From positions 1 through 34,774 of the forward strand of contig JAKSLV010000015.1 in the NCBI GenBank assembly GCA_024401025.1: DNA of 34,774 nt, written 5' to 3'. Positions 15,842 to 24,959 of the stretch are shown here, in pieces. Within the stretch, counting starts at the first letter, position 1; each line of letters opens with the position of its first letter. The notes under the pieces were generated by a model. The model was not told the origin of the DNA. It searched no databases and worked only from the letters and a program-made list of their open reading frames with translations. Origin of the DNA: Bacteroidales bacterium. GTDB taxonomy: Bacteria > Bacteroidota > Bacteroidia > Bacteroidales > UBA3824. The position numbers and the translations under genes were made by a program.

Positions 15842-16645
15842 ATGTACGTAAAACCCAAGAAAAACCTTGGTCAGCACTTCCTGACCAGCGACAAGATAGC
15901 ATGTGCCATTGCCGACGCAGTGGATTACAAGAATGCCGACGGCAGCAAGGCCGGCTGCATAGAGATTGGCCCGGGTACGGGCGTGCTCACCAAGTTTCTG
16001 ATGAAGAACGAGAACATCGACCTCTCCGTTATCGAGATCGATCAGGAATCCGTTGAGTATCTTATGGTTAACTATCCATCGCTATACACCGAGAACCGCA
16101 TTGTGGGCGGTGATTTTCTCCAGCTGGATCTCCACAAGATTTTCCCGAAGGGTTTCCCTGTAGTATGCGGAAACTTCCCCTATAACATCAGCAGCCAGAT
16201 TTTCTTCCGCGTGTTGGATTATAAGGACGATGTTGACGAGGTGGTATGCATGATTCAGCGCGAGGTGGCTGTCCGCATCGCCAACCACGAGGGCACCAAG
16301 GAGTACGGAATCCTGAGCGTGTTCCTCCAGGCTTATTATGATATCGAGTATCTTTTCACCGTTGACGAAACCGTCTTCAATCCGCCTCCAAAGGTAAAGT
16401 CCGCCGTTATCCGCCTCAAGCGCAACAGCGTGAAATCCATCCCCTGCGACGAGAAACTCTTCCGCCGCATCGTTAAGGAATCGTTCAACCTGCGCCGCAA
16501 GATGCTCCGCAACTCTCTGGCCGCCTATTTCACCGGTGCCCCCGACGAGGAGAAATATCTTACTCTCCGACCTGAGCAGCTCTCTGTAAATGATTTCATC
16601 GAGCTTACTCAGATCATAGAGAAAAACAGAGTGGCTACTGCCTAG
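15842..16645 (+). CDS. rsmA: 16S rRNA dimethyladenosine transferase (KsgA/RsmA)
   Basis: Dimethylates the two adjacent adenines in the 3'-terminal helix 45 loop of 16S rRNA during late 30S assembly. The 267 residues match the family. They show the N-terminal KKNLGQHFL motif (7-14), SAM-binding motif I EIGPGTG (41-47), the acidic SVIEID segment, and catalytic motif IV NFPY (111-114, NLPY in E. coli). The C-terminal helical domain with FNLRRKMLRNSL is present. The start ATG at 15842 gives MYVKPKKNLGQHF. The stop overlaps that of the convergent CAP gene by 4 bases (CTAG at 16642-16645). Confidence 0.96.
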   Translation: MYVKPKKNLGQHFLTSDKIACAIADAVDYKNADGSKAGCIEIGPGTGVLTKFLMKNENIDLSVIEIDQESVEYLMVNYPSLYTENRIVGGDFLQLDLHKIFPKGFPVVCGNFPYNISSQIFFRVLDYKDDVDEVVCMIQREVAVRIANHEGTKEYGILSVFLQAYYDIEYLFTVDETVFNPPPKVKSAVIRLKRNSVKSIPCDEKLFRRIVKESFNLRRKMLRNSLAAYFTGAPDEEKYLTLRPEQLSVNDFIELTQIIEKNRVATA

Positions 16646-17799
16646 AAATTGTGCTTGGCCACCAGCACACACCAGTAATACTTGTATGGCGAGTTGGGGT
16701 TGTAGCCCATGCCCACGCCAATGTCAGTGCAGTTGGCCCAGAAGTTGTCGATGCCCAGCAGGTGTATGCGGTGTCCGGCGTTGGCGTTGTTGGCTCCACC
16801 GTCGTATATCAGGTTCTTTATTGTTTCCTGTCCGGTTTTTGTGCCGGCGCTGATGCTTTCGAAATAATTGTCGGCCTTGTTGCGCAGGAAATCCTGTGTA
16901 AGGGTGTATCCGGCCTTGTTTATGTAGAAGTTCATGCCGTAGCCGTCGGGATCCACGTGTGCAAAATATCCCCTGTCGGCCATGTCCTGAGCCTTGCGCT
17001 GAGCGGCGGCCGCAAGCTGAGGATTCCAGTTGAGATTCTGTCGGGCGGCTATTCCGCTAAGGCTTACACCCATCTCCTGCGAGAAGGCTGCGGGATTCTG
17101 TCGTATCTTGTTCAGGTAGTTGGCGGCAGCCTGCTGCTCGGTGCCGTTGTCGGCCAGACCCTTGTCGCGGTTGTTGTTTGGACTTGGGTTGCTGGTTTTC
17201 CCGTGCTTGGCCACTAGTATGCACCAGTAGTATTTGTAGGTGGAGTTGGGGTTGTAGTATACTCCGATTCCGATATCGGTGCAGTCGCTGTAGAAGTCGT
17301 CGATGCCGAGCAGCAGTCTGCGGTGTCCGGCGTGCTGGTTGGATGCGCCTCCGTCCTTGATGAGGTATTTAACGGCCTCGGCTCCGTCCTGGAAAGTGGC
17401 TGTTATGCTCTCGAAATAGTTGGCGTCTTTCTTTGACAGATATCCTGATTCCAGAGTGTATCCTGCCTTGTTGATGTGGTAGTTCATGCCATAGCCGTCG
17501 GGGTCCACGTTTCCGAAATAGTTTCTGGTTGCCATGTCCTGAGCCTTCTTCTGAGCGGCCTGGGCCAGCTGATTGTTCCATGCCAGGGCCGGCTTGGATT
17601 TTACTCCGCTTAGGTCTACACCCGTCTGTGATGTGTATAGGCTGGGGTGCTGCCTTACGTTGTTGATGAAATCGAATGCCTTTTTGGCTTCGTTTTGCTG
17701 ATACGGGGTTTCTACTCCAGTGCTCTCTGGAATGGCTGCCATGGCTGCGGTTCCAATGCAGAGCATCAGCACTAATGCGGTGATGAATGTTTTTTTCAT
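16642..17799 (-). CDS. Secreted protein with two tandem CAP (SCP/PR-1) domains
   Basis: Exported protein of 385 residues: signal peptide (about 1-21, ending AMAA), CAP domain 1 (about 38-200), a short Asn/Pro linker (201-218) and CAP domain 2 (about 222-385). Each domain has one cysteine pair (C173/C193 and C357/C377) that could form a disulfide. Expected CAP pocket residues are present in domain 2 (H281 in FAHVDPDGYG, E314, H343 in AGHR). In domain 1 the first histidine is replaced by asparagine (N97), with E130 and H159 kept. Bacterial CAP proteins bind lipids or act on surface polymers, but function is rarely known. The domains clearly arose by internal duplication. Divergent from the chemoreceptor operon. 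Confidence 0.88.
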   Translation of the reverse strand: MKKTFITALVLMLCIGTAAMAAIPESTGVETPYQQNEAKKAFDFINNVRQHPSLYTSQTGVDLSGVKSKPALAWNNQLAQAAQKKAQDMATRNYFGNVDPDGYGMNYHINKAGYTLESGYLSKKDANYFESITATFQDGAEAVKYLIKDGGASNQHAGHRRLLLGIDDFYSDCTDIGIGVYYNPNSTYKYYWCILVAKHGKTSNPSPNNNRDKGLADNGTEQQAAANYLNKIRQNPAAFSQEMGVSLSGIAARQNLNWNPQLAAAAQRKAQDMADRGYFAHVDPDGYGMNFYINKAGYTLTQDFLRNKADNYFESISAGTKTGQETIKNLIYDGGANNANAGHRIHLLGIDNFWANCTDIGVGMGYNPNSPYKYYWCVLVAKHNF

Positions 17800-17835
17800 T
17801 TTGATAGTTGTTAATGTTATTTATTAGATTGAGCG

Positions 17836-17843
17836 CAAAGATA
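17836..17843 (-). promoter_or_regulatory. -7 box for the CAP gene
   Basis: On the minus strand this reads TATCTTTG, a perfect Bacteroidota -7 element 36 bases upstream of the CAP start codon. No good TTTG was found at the expected distance upstream, so the promoter is only half supported. Confidence 0.45.
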
Positions 17844-17871
17844 AACAAAAAATCAAAAAAGTTGAGTTTTT

Positions 17872-17904
17872 GTTGTTGATATTTGCCCGATATTTGTATA
17901 TTTG
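17872..17904 (+). promoter_or_regulatory. Promoter for the chemoreceptor operon
   Basis: TATATTTG at 17897-17904 is a perfect -7 element. TTG-containing boxes lie 18-21 bases upstream (17872-17878). The predicted start near 17911 lies downstream of the TTG at 17883, so translation most likely begins at the ATG at 17943. Confidence 0.55.
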
Positions 17905-17942
17905 TAAAAAAAATTATATCCCGTATTATATTGTTTTTAGGA

Positions 17943-19589
17943 ATGGAAAAGAAGCGTAAAAGCCTGCTTGTAACTCTTGTATTGGCCATAATGCCCGTGA
18001 TAACCATACTTATCGTGGGTATGAATGTGGCGCTCTTCAAGGTTATACAGTGTATCAATATCGACAACACATTGCAGAACTGCAAGGAGCTTGTGTCTGT
18101 GTACAGCAGCAACATATCCCTTATGGTGAAATCCGCCTGCGACTCCAGCGCCATAGAGCGCGAGGTGGCCGATCTCCACGTATCAGGAATAGGTACCGCC
18201 AGCGTGGTGGATGTGGAGCAGACAATGCTGATCTTCAGCAGCACTATGAGCGACAAGGTGGGAAAGTTCCGCCTTACTGATACTTGCCAGCTTAGGGACC
18301 TCGACATTGTGGCCCGCAAGATCATAAGCGGTGTGGAGAGCGGACACGCCTCGGTTTTCGATGCCGGCCATCACGACGAGGAGCATCTTGTGGTTTGGCA
18401 GCGTATCAGCGATACCAACTGGGTGCTTATAATGGAAATCAGCTACGACGACCTGGATACCGCGCGCATAAAAATCCGCAACGCATACTTGGTGGCCGGC
18501 ATCACCGTTTTCCTGCTGATGTTTCTCCTGATATTCCTGTCGGTGAAGCGTTCGGTAGTGGACCCCATCGACAAGCTTAAGAGCGTGGTGAGGGAGTTTG
18601 CCGAAGGCAAGATGTACAATGCGGCAGGCATCAGCTATGATGTAAACAACGAGATAGGCGAGCTGTACGGCAATGTGGCCGCCATGGCGCGCAAGCTGGT
18701 GGACACCACATCGTCGATACGCAGCCAGAGCGAGCTTATAGTTACCAACAGCCATGAGCTGAACACATCGGCAGAGCACATTCTGGAGAGCATGGGCGAC
18801 CAGGCGTCGGCGGTGGAGGAAATCTCTACCACCATAGAGCAGATGTCGTCGTCGATAACGCAGACCGCTGGCAATGCCGAGAACACCAGAACCAACTCAG
18901 AATCAATAGCCAACGATATCAGCGAGGTGGCCGCCGCCAGCGACAAGACTCTGGAGAGCACCCGCATGATCATCGACAAGATAAAGGTGATAAACGAGAT
19001 AGCCAAGAAGACCGACCTGCTGGCCATAAACGCCGCCGTGGAGGCCGCCAGGGCAGGAGAGAACGGAAGGGGATTCTCCACCGTGGCCGCCGAAATCAAG
19101 AAACTGGCCGAGAGATCGCGCATTGCCGCAATACAGATCGACGAGGCTTCCAACAAGACTCTGGCCATTACAGAGCAGAGCACCAGGATGATAGAGCAGA
19201 TTACTCCGCGCATCACCGACAATGCCGAGAAGGTGTCGGAGATAGCCATAGCCTGCACCGAGCAGAAAAACGGCGCCGAGCAGATCAACAACGCCATTCA
19301 GCAGCTGGCTTCCATCTCGGTGCAGAATTCCAACGAGGCAGAGATGCTGGTGGCCAAGGCCGAGAACTTCGTGAAATACGCCGACGTGCTTACCGCCGAC
19401 ATCAGGTTTTTCAAGACCTCGAACGAGAAGGGCGAGGCCATCAAGGAGATTACGGAGAAACTGAAGAACCATTCCGAGCAGATAGAGATGCTGCGTCAGG
19501 AGCTGGAGGAGCGCGACGCCCACGAGGCCGAGATGGCTTCTTTTGCCGCCAGGGCCGGCATCAACAACATTACCGAACAGAATTCATAA
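17943..19589 (+). CDS. Methyl-accepting chemotaxis protein, receptor 1 of 3
   Basis: Transmembrane chemoreceptor, 548 residues from this start. First membrane helix at about 6-30, a short extracytoplasmic sensor domain (about 31-178), second membrane helix (180-202), HAMP linker (about 203-255) and a cytoplasmic signalling coiled coil. The tip that binds CheA/CheW is intact ([21 protein letters not shown], starting near 352). The first methylation helix keeps the canonical pair (ASAVEEISTT, E292-E293). The C-terminus ends in EQNS with no docking pentapeptide. The frame is open back to a TTG at 17883, but that lies upstream of the predicted transcription start, so the ATG at 17943 is preferred. 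First gene of a three-receptor operon, 9 bases before the next. Confidence 0.92.
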   Translation: MEKKRKSLLVTLVLAIMPVITILIVGMNVALFKVIQCINIDNTLQNCKELVSVYSSNISLMVKSACDSSAIEREVADLHVSGIGTASVVDVEQTMLIFSSTMSDKVGKFRLTDTCQLRDLDIVARKIISGVESGHASVFDAGHHDEEHLVVWQRISDTNWVLIMEISYDDLDTARIKIRNAYLVAGITVFLLMFLLIFLSVKRSVVDPIDKLKSVVREFAEGKMYNAAGISYDVNNEIGELYGNVAAMARKLVDTTSSIRSQSELIVTNSHELNTSAEHILESMGDQASAVEEISTTIEQMSSSITQTAGNAENTRTNSESIANDISEVAAASDKTLESTRMIIDKIKVINEIAKKTDLLAINAAVEAARAGENGRGFSTVAAEIKKLAERSRIAAIQIDEASNKTLAITEQSTRMIEQITPRITDNAEKVSEIAIACTEQKNGAEQINNAIQQLASISVQNSNEAEMLVAKAENFVKYADVLTADIRFFKTSNEKGEAIKEITEKLKNHSEQIEMLRQELEERDAHEAEMASFAARAGINNITEQNS

Positions 19590-19598
19590 GATAAAGAT

Positions 19599-21788
19599 AT
19601 GGGAATTTTTTCGAAGTTTAGGAAATCTAAGAGCGAGGCATCAGACCGCAACACCATCTGGCACCGTTATATGAAAAACATCGTGCCGGCGGTTATTGTG
19701 CTGATAATCCTCATGGACATTAGTATATATAGTGTGGTGGCCCACTACTCCAAGAACATGAAGACCGAGGACTGTTTCAGGACCGTGGACCTTCAGTGTC
19801 AGAATATCTCGCAGATATTCACCCGCTACATAGCCGACATGGAGATTATGAGCCGCGAGTATCACGGCGATCCCGAGCAGTTTATGAAGTATGCCAAGGA
19901 GTTTGTGAGCGGCCATGTAAACGAATATTCGTATGTGCGCATCACTCTGCCCGATGGCGAGTCGTGGACTTCCATTGCCGGCAAGGACCCCAACGACGCC
20001 AAATACCGCAAGCTCTACAAGCAGATTATGGAGCAGGGCAAGAGCCTTTCCATCAACAACGCGCATCCCACTGATGTGTGCGAGGGCGAAGTGTTCAGCA
20101 TTTCCATTCCCATAAAAAAGGCTGATGCCACAGCGGCCATAATTACCGCAGTGTTCCCTGCCGAGGTGATAGACTTTTATCTGCGCCAGCGCATGGACGA
20201 GAGCCGCGACGGTTTCTTCGCCCTCCTGGACGACAATGTGGTGTTGCGCCTCTATCACGGCAACATCATATCCAGCCCTCTGGAAAACGTGGTGAAGAAA
20301 GGTTTCGTGGGCCTCGACAATACTATCTATTCCGGCATCAAGAACTACGAGCAGGGCATAAAGATTGGAACCGGCCAATACAAGACTCCCGACAATTTCA
20401 CTATGGTGTGCCATTATCAGTCGATAGGCGATACCGGCTGGTTCATAACCCTGAACATACCGGAGATAATGCTCAATATGGATATCCTTATCACCAGCGT
20501 GGCGCTCACCATCACGGGTATCCTCACCATAATCGTGGTTTTGCTTATTATCCGCGGCATCACCAACAGGGTGGTGCTGGAGCCTCTCAAGTCTATCAAC
20601 AAGGTATCCAACGACATCGCCAACGGCAAGCTGTATTCCAGCAATGCTGATGCCGCTGTGGTGAACGACGAGCTTGGCGATGTAAACTCCAACATCAGGA
20701 AGATGCAGCAGAAACTGTTTTCCGTTGTGGAATCGCTCCATAATTCCACCAGCGTGATTTCCGACTGCTCCACCTCCATCAAGGACAAGGTGTTCCGCAT
20801 AAGCGAGGATGTGCTGGTGCAGTCGGCATCGGTAGACAACATATTGAAGTCGGTGGACAGCATGAACGAGCTGATATTGCAGAATGCCGACCTGGCATCG
20901 TCTGCCAAGGATAATTCCGACCAGATAGAATGTGATATCGATATGATAACGATGGCATCGGACAGCACATTGGAGACCATCCAGAATGTAATCAACAAGA
21001 TCAACATCATCAACGAGATATCATCCCGCACCGACCTCCTGGCCATAAACGCCGCCGTGGAGGCTGCCCGCGCCGGCGAGAACGGAAAGGGTTTTGCCGT
21101 GGTGGCCGCCGAGATCAGGAAACTGGCCGAGCGTTGCCAGAGGGCTTCGGTAGAGATCAATCAGCTGTCGTCCGACAGCCTCTTCATCACTCAGCAGAGT
21201 TTCGAGTTCATAAAGAACACAATCCCGAAAATCCGCGAGAATGCCGAGTCGGTTTCCAAGATTTCCGATTCTTGCAACGGTCAGCTGGATATGACTCAGG
21301 TAATCAGCCAGGCAATTGCCCAGCTTGCCGACATCACTTCCAACAATGCCAAGAGCTGCGACGACATGCAGGTGTTTACCCAGACTCTCTACAGCAATAT
21401 GGAGAAGCTCAATCAGTCGATGGAGTTCTTCAAGCTGGATGGCAACTCCGAGCAGCGCCGTCAGGAGATTGTATCCGAGATTCAGCAGCATACTTCCGAG
21501 ATCCTGAAGCTTAAGTCGAGACTGGTGATGGTGGCTGATACTCCCGACGATACCAGCGAGGCCGACGATGTGTACAACAAGACCATGGACGCGCAGCCTG
21601 CCGGGGAAGTGGATGTGCCTGAAACCCCAGCATCAGCTCCCGAAAAAAATGACGACGCAGCCCAGCAGGCCGACGATGCCAACGAGTTTTTCGGCAACGA
21701 CAATGCTCCCGAAAAGCCTTCCGCAAGCTCGGAGGTTTTCAGGGGACGCACCCAAAACGGACTTGATTCCGAATACGAGACTTTCTAA
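19599..21788 (+). CDS. Methyl-accepting chemotaxis protein with C-terminal CheR-docking-type tail, receptor 2 of 3
   Basis: Chemoreceptor of 729 residues. Membrane helices at about 26-48 and 297-322 enclose a large extracytoplasmic region of about 245 residues that looks like a double-Cache sensor. HAMP and the signalling coiled coil follow, with the conserved tip ([20 protein letters not shown], near 477). The position of the usual EE methylation pair in the first helix reads DN (D413-N414). After the coiled coil is a disordered Pro/Ala/Asp-rich tail (about 645-724) ending in EYETF, which matches the aromatic-x-x-aromatic CheR/CheB-docking pentapeptide (NWETF in E. coli Tar). Ligand unknown. 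Confidence 0.92.
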   Translation: MGIFSKFRKSKSEASDRNTIWHRYMKNIVPAVIVLIILMDISIYSVVAHYSKNMKTEDCFRTVDLQCQNISQIFTRYIADMEIMSREYHGDPEQFMKYAKEFVSGHVNEYSYVRITLPDGESWTSIAGKDPNDAKYRKLYKQIMEQGKSLSINNAHPTDVCEGEVFSISIPIKKADATAAIITAVFPAEVIDFYLRQRMDESRDGFFALLDDNVVLRLYHGNIISSPLENVVKKGFVGLDNTIYSGIKNYEQGIKIGTGQYKTPDNFTMVCHYQSIGDTGWFITLNIPEIMLNMDILITSVALTITGILTIIVVLLIIRGITNRVVLEPLKSINKVSNDIANGKLYSSNADAAVVNDELGDVNSNIRKMQQKLFSVVESLHNSTSVISDCSTSIKDKVFRISEDVLVQSASVDNILKSVDSMNELILQNADLASSAKDNSDQIECDIDMITMASDSTLETIQNVINKINIINEISSRTDLLAINAAVEAARAGENGKGFAVVAAEIRKLAERCQRASVEINQLSSDSLFITQQSFEFIKNTIPKIRENAESVSKISDSCNGQLDMTQVISQAIAQLADITSNNAKSCDDMQVFTQTLYSNMEKLNQSMEFFKLDGNSEQRRQEIVSEIQQHTSEILKLKSRLVMVADTPDDTSEADDVYNKTMDAQPAGEVDVPETPASAPEKNDDAAQQADDANEFFGNDNAPEKPSASSEVFRGRTQNGLDSEYETF

Positions 21789-23990
21789 ATGAGATTCAGA
21801 ATGAATATTTTATCCAACATAAAACAGCGTTTCCAGAAATCCAACAAGATGATATGGGGCAAATACATGATACGACTGGTGCCAATGGTGCTGGCCGTAA
21901 TCATCGTGATGGATGTGCTGATATTCCTTGCCGTAAAACGCACCAACGAGCGCAACACCGAGTATATGGCCCGCCAGAGCATCACTTTGCAGGCCACCGC
22001 CATCGACAAGCTGCTGAAAAGCTATTCGGTGGAGCTCATGATGATAAGAAACTCGTATTACTTTAATACCGACATCAACGTTTTTCTGGCTACGGCCAAG
22101 GGAATGTTGCAATACAGCCGCAACAAGTGGAGCTATGTGCGTGTTACCTATCCCGACGGAAGGTCGTACACAACGGAGGGCGGCCTCGACAATCTGGACG
22201 GCACCAAGACAAGGTTCTACAAGGCCCTGATAGAGGAGCACAAGCCTTTCCACCTGCAGCCTCCGTTCCAAAACCACCACGGCAGCAATGATGTTTGGTA
22301 CTTTACAGTGCCCGTGCTGGATATGGACGGCAACATCATGTGCCTGATGTCGGCGGTTTTCCCTTCCGACGAGATAGACCAAATGATGTTTTCTCTGAAG
22401 GCCAACGGCGAGGGCTACAGCTCCATCACCGGCCGCGACAATATTTTCCGAATCTACACCGACACTATCCAGAATGGCAACAAAGTGCCTGTTATCAAGG
22501 AGGTTCCCCTGGAGGCTATGACCAAGAAGGGATTCACCAACCTCGATAAGCTGGTGGAGATAGGATGGAAGAATAAGGCCGAGAATCCCTATTTAGCAGG
22601 CAAGTATCAGACTCCCGAGGGATATGACATACAGGCCTACACCTACTGCATAGGCGAGAGCGGCCTTGCATTGTGCCTGAGCATTCCTGTGGCGATGCTG
22701 CACGCCGGCACCATTACGGTGGGCCTGCTGCTGTTGCTTACCGCGATACTCACTGTTGTTATTATAATAGTGGTGGTGCAGAGGGTCACCAAGAAGGTGG
22801 TGATAGAGCCCGTGAATGCGGTGAGCGGTTTTGCCGCCGATTTCAAGGAGGGCCGCCTGTATTCCACCGAGGCCAACAACATCACTTCCGAGGACGAGTT
22901 TGGAATCCTGAAGCAGAACATCAACACCATGCAGGAGCGGGTTTTCACGGCCATAAGCTCCATACGCAAGTACACCAACCAGATAGCCGACGGCGCCAGC
23001 GTGATGCGCGAGGCCGTGGACAAGATTTCGTCTGACACCAAGCTTCAGAACGATGCCGTGTCTGATATTTCGATGTCGGTGAACAGCATATCCGAGCTTG
23101 TGCGCCACAACAACAACAATACCGCCCACACCAAGATTGTCTCCGACCAGATATCAGAGGACATCCAGTCGGTGACATCGGCATCCAGGGAAACCGTAGA
23201 GTGTATCCAGAATGTTATCAGCAAGGTGGAGATTATCAACGAGATAACATCCCGCACCGACCTCCTGGCCATAAACGCCGCCGTGGAGGCTGCGCGCGCC
23301 GGCGATAACGGAAAGGGTTTTGCCGTGGTGGCCGCCGAGATCAGGAAACTTGCCGAGCATTGCCAGCAGGCCAGCCTGGAGATCAACGAATCGTCGGCAG
23401 AGAGCCTCAAGATTACCCAGAGGTCGGCAGAGCTTATTCAGAACATAACGCCTAGGATTCAGGAGACCGCCGACAAGGTTTCTGAGATTTCGGAATCGTG
23501 CTCGGAGCAGCTCAATATGGCCATGAAGATAGAGCAGGCCCTCATGATGCTGCTGAACATCACTTCCAACAACAGCCAGAGCGCCGAATCGCTCAGCAAC
23601 TACGCCAACCAGCTAAACGAGCTTCTGGGCTACCTGAATGTATCTGTGGAGTTTTTCAAGCTTAGCGAGAGGGAGGCCGAGGGCCGCGACGCCATCATGC
23701 AGGAGATCGACAAGCACACCACCGAGATAATGCGCCTGAAAACCGAGCTGATAGGCATAGTTACTGACAATCACGACAATACGGTGCCGGCATCAGAGAG
23801 CAGCCAGGCATCAGAGGCAATGGACGCAGCCTCAGCCGTGGTAGAGCGCACATCGGCAAATGCCGCCAAGGATTCGTCGCACAGCAAGAAGCCTGGCCCT
23901 GATGCCGCCGCCAACGCGCAAAAAAGCGTTAGAAAACCCGGCGTAAACATAGATTTGAACGATATCGACCAGGAATATGACTCTTTTTAA
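21789..23990 (+). CDS. Methyl-accepting chemotaxis protein with C-terminal CheR-docking-type tail, receptor 3 of 3
   Basis: Chemoreceptor of 733 residues, paralogous to receptor 2. Its ATG directly follows the TAA of receptor 2 (no gap), so translation is likely coupled; a second in-frame ATG at 21801 is possible. Membrane helices at about 27-50 and 306-332 flank a Cache-like sensor of about 255 residues. HAMP and coiled coil follow, with the tip near 488 ([20 protein letters not shown]). The first methylation helix has SD (S425-D426) instead of EE. A flexible tail ends in EYDSF, a second docking-type pentapeptide. A 132-base stretch encoding the tip is 127/132 identical to receptor 2. A strong terminator follows. 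Confidence 0.92.
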   Translation: MRFRMNILSNIKQRFQKSNKMIWGKYMIRLVPMVLAVIIVMDVLIFLAVKRTNERNTEYMARQSITLQATAIDKLLKSYSVELMMIRNSYYFNTDINVFLATAKGMLQYSRNKWSYVRVTYPDGRSYTTEGGLDNLDGTKTRFYKALIEEHKPFHLQPPFQNHHGSNDVWYFTVPVLDMDGNIMCLMSAVFPSDEIDQMMFSLKANGEGYSSITGRDNIFRIYTDTIQNGNKVPVIKEVPLEAMTKKGFTNLDKLVEIGWKNKAENPYLAGKYQTPEGYDIQAYTYCIGESGLALCLSIPVAMLHAGTITVGLLLLLTAILTVVIIIVVVQRVTKKVVIEPVNAVSGFAADFKEGRLYSTEANNITSEDEFGILKQNINTMQERVFTAISSIRKYTNQIADGASVMREAVDKISSDTKLQNDAVSDISMSVNSISELVRHNNNNTAHTKIVSDQISEDIQSVTSASRETVECIQNVISKVEIINEITSRTDLLAINAAVEAARAGDNGKGFAVVAAEIRKLAEHCQQASLEINESSAESLKITQRSAELIQNITPRIQETADKVSEISESCSEQLNMAMKIEQALMMLLNITSNNSQSAESLSNYANQLNELLGYLNVSVEFFKLSEREAEGRDAIMQEIDKHTTEIMRLKTELIGIVTDNHDNTVPASESSQASEAMDAASAVVERTSANAAKDSSHSKKPGPDAAANAQKSVRKPGVNIDLNDIDQEYDSF

Positions 23991-24069
23991 TCCCTGAACT
24001 TAACATTGAGTTAATATAGTGAATTTTAACAATAGATGTCCACGACACATTCAAATTAATAGTTGTATA

Positions 24070-24110
24070 AATCACAATCAAAATGCTTAACATTTTGGTT
24101 GTGATTTTTT
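24070..24110 (+). terminator. Intrinsic terminator of the chemoreceptor operon
   Basis: A 16-bp stem (AATCACAATCAAAATG at 24070-24085 with CATTTTGGTTGTGATT at 24091-24106, one G-U pair) encloses the loop CTTAA. The T run continues to 24110. It lies 80 bases after the receptor 3 stop. Confidence 0.92.
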
Positions 24111-24154
24111 GCGTTAGTATCAGTTTTAATTAAGGATTACTTAAATGCAAAAAT

Positions 24155-24185
24155 TTTGCAGATCCGCATATTCGCCATATCTTTG
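24155..24185 (+). promoter_or_regulatory. Strong promoter of the acidic repeat gene
   Basis: TTTG at 24155-24158, a 19-base spacer and TATCTTTG at 24178-24185 match the Bacteroidota consensus exactly. Transcription would start near 24192, leaving a leader of about 250 bases before the ATG at 24440. Confidence 0.75.
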
Positions 24186-24234
24186 CAGTGTAATCAGAAA
24201 GAAAAACTGACTTACGAGAATCAACATTTTTAGA

Positions 24235-24392
24235 GGTTCTTTGAAATTCCTAATACTGCAAAAAGTCATAATTGTTCATCAAACAAATTCACTAACGCAC
24301 CCCAAAATCTTATCCCTGTCGACGATGCATCATGTATGCATTACAAGACTTGTATAAAACAAAAAAGGAACTCCCCAACACACATAAGGAGT
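24235..24392 (+). promoter_or_regulatory. Structured 5' leader with boxA-like element and palindromes
   Basis: The leader contains GGTTCTTTGA (24235-24244), similar to the boxA antitermination sequence seen in Bacteroidota rRNA leaders (from memory). It also has ATGCAT/ATGCAT around CATGT (24325-24341), the palindrome TACAAGACTTGTA (24342-24354) and ACTCC/GGAGT (24370-24392). Together these suggest RNA structure or an operator, but no known riboswitch class was recognised. Confidence 0.35.
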
Positions 24393-24439
24393 AGGACAAA
24401 CGAAAACAATATAGTATTAATTTAAAAAAGAGAAACATT

Positions 24440-24865
24440 ATGAAAAAGTTAGTAAAAAACGCAGTAGCAGCAGCAATGGTAATTGCAGCAACAATGATGA
24501 ACACAGTAAACGCTTTCGCAAGCTTCGACAACATCGACACTCTTGAGGATGGCGACAAGCTCGCAATCTCTCCTGATGGTGAGGATGATTTTGACGAAGA
24601 GGCTACAATCGCTCTCGAGGACTGGATGTTCGAAGAGATCGTAGTAGAGGAGGAGAAGGCAATGGCTCTCGAGGCTTGGATGTTCAACGACATCGAGGTA
24701 GTAGAGGAGGATGCAACAATCGCTCTCGAGGCTTGGATGTTCGATGAGATCGAGGTTGTAGAGGAGAGCGCAACAATTGCTCTCGAGGACTGGATGTTCG
24801 AGGAGATCGAGGTAGTAGAGGAGGAGCCTATCCAACTCGAAGACTGGATGTTCGAGGAGCTCTAA
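24440..24865 (+). CDS. Small exported acidic protein with five LE[D/A]WMF repeats, function unknown
   Basis: Protein of 141 residues that I cannot assign to a named family. Residues 1-27 form a signal peptide (basic MKKLVKN start, hydrophobic core, likely cut after NAFA). The mature part is extremely acidic, with only two lysines (K40, K73). From residue 55 to the end it consists of five repeats of 18-19 residues centred on LEDWMF or LEAWMF (59-64, 77-82, 96-101, 115-120, 133-138), each followed by an acidic/valine segment of type EEIEVVEE. The last copy ends the protein with FEEL. No cysteine or membrane segment is present. Codon choice (CTC, ATC, GAG, GCT) resembles the ribosomal genes, suggesting high expression. 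It is a single-gene unit with its own promoter and long leader. Acidic small proteins with LExWM repeats may exist in other Bacteroidota, but I cannot confirm this. Confidence 0.85.
   Translation: MKKLVKNAVAAAMVIAATMMNTVNAFASFDNIDTLEDGDKLAISPDGEDDFDEEATIALEDWMFEEIVVEEEKAMALEAWMFNDIEVVEEDATIALEAWMFDEIEVVEESATIALEDWMFEEIEVVEEEPIQLEDWMFEEL
24602..24862 (+). repeat. Coding tandem repeat, 54-57 base period, five copies
   Basis: The DNA repeats along with the protein. The block GCTCTCGAG followed by GAC or GCT and TGGATGTTC recurs four times with few changes, and the fifth copy is more diverged at its start (CAACTCGAAGACTGG). Near-identical DNA suggests recent expansion or homogenisation by slippage or recombination. 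Confidence 0.8.
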
Positions 24866-24959
24866 TCCAAAACCCAAGCAAAACCGAAACACGTACCTTA
24901 TTACAAACTAATGATTGGAAAACTTTGACTTTTAGGCAGTTTTATTAGAAATTTCGACG

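Larger units (their letters stand above)
23991..24439. other. 449-base intergenic region: terminator, promoter and long leader
   Basis: No gene is seen on either strand. In order it holds the terminator of the receptor operon (24070-24110), an excellent promoter (24155-24185) and a leader of about 250 bases before the acidic repeat gene. The leader contains a boxA-like GGTTCTTTGA (24235-24244) and three short inverted repeats (24325-24341, 24342-24354, 24370-24392). Confidence 0.6.

Noticed and set aside
17883-17942. Longer start (TTG at 17883) for receptor 1
   Set aside because: The -7 promoter box at 17897-17904 lies downstream of this codon, and the ATG at 17943 gives a standard receptor N-terminus.
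19641-20741. 366-residue open frame on the minus strand inside receptor 2
   Set aside because: It is antisense to membrane helices and the sensor of a clear chemoreceptor. The composition is His/Leu/Val-rich without a domain.
24614-24840. Recurring CTCGAG sites as a protein-binding or restriction-related signal
   Set aside because: They arise from the Leu-Glu codons of the repeat motif and always stay in frame with the coding repeat.
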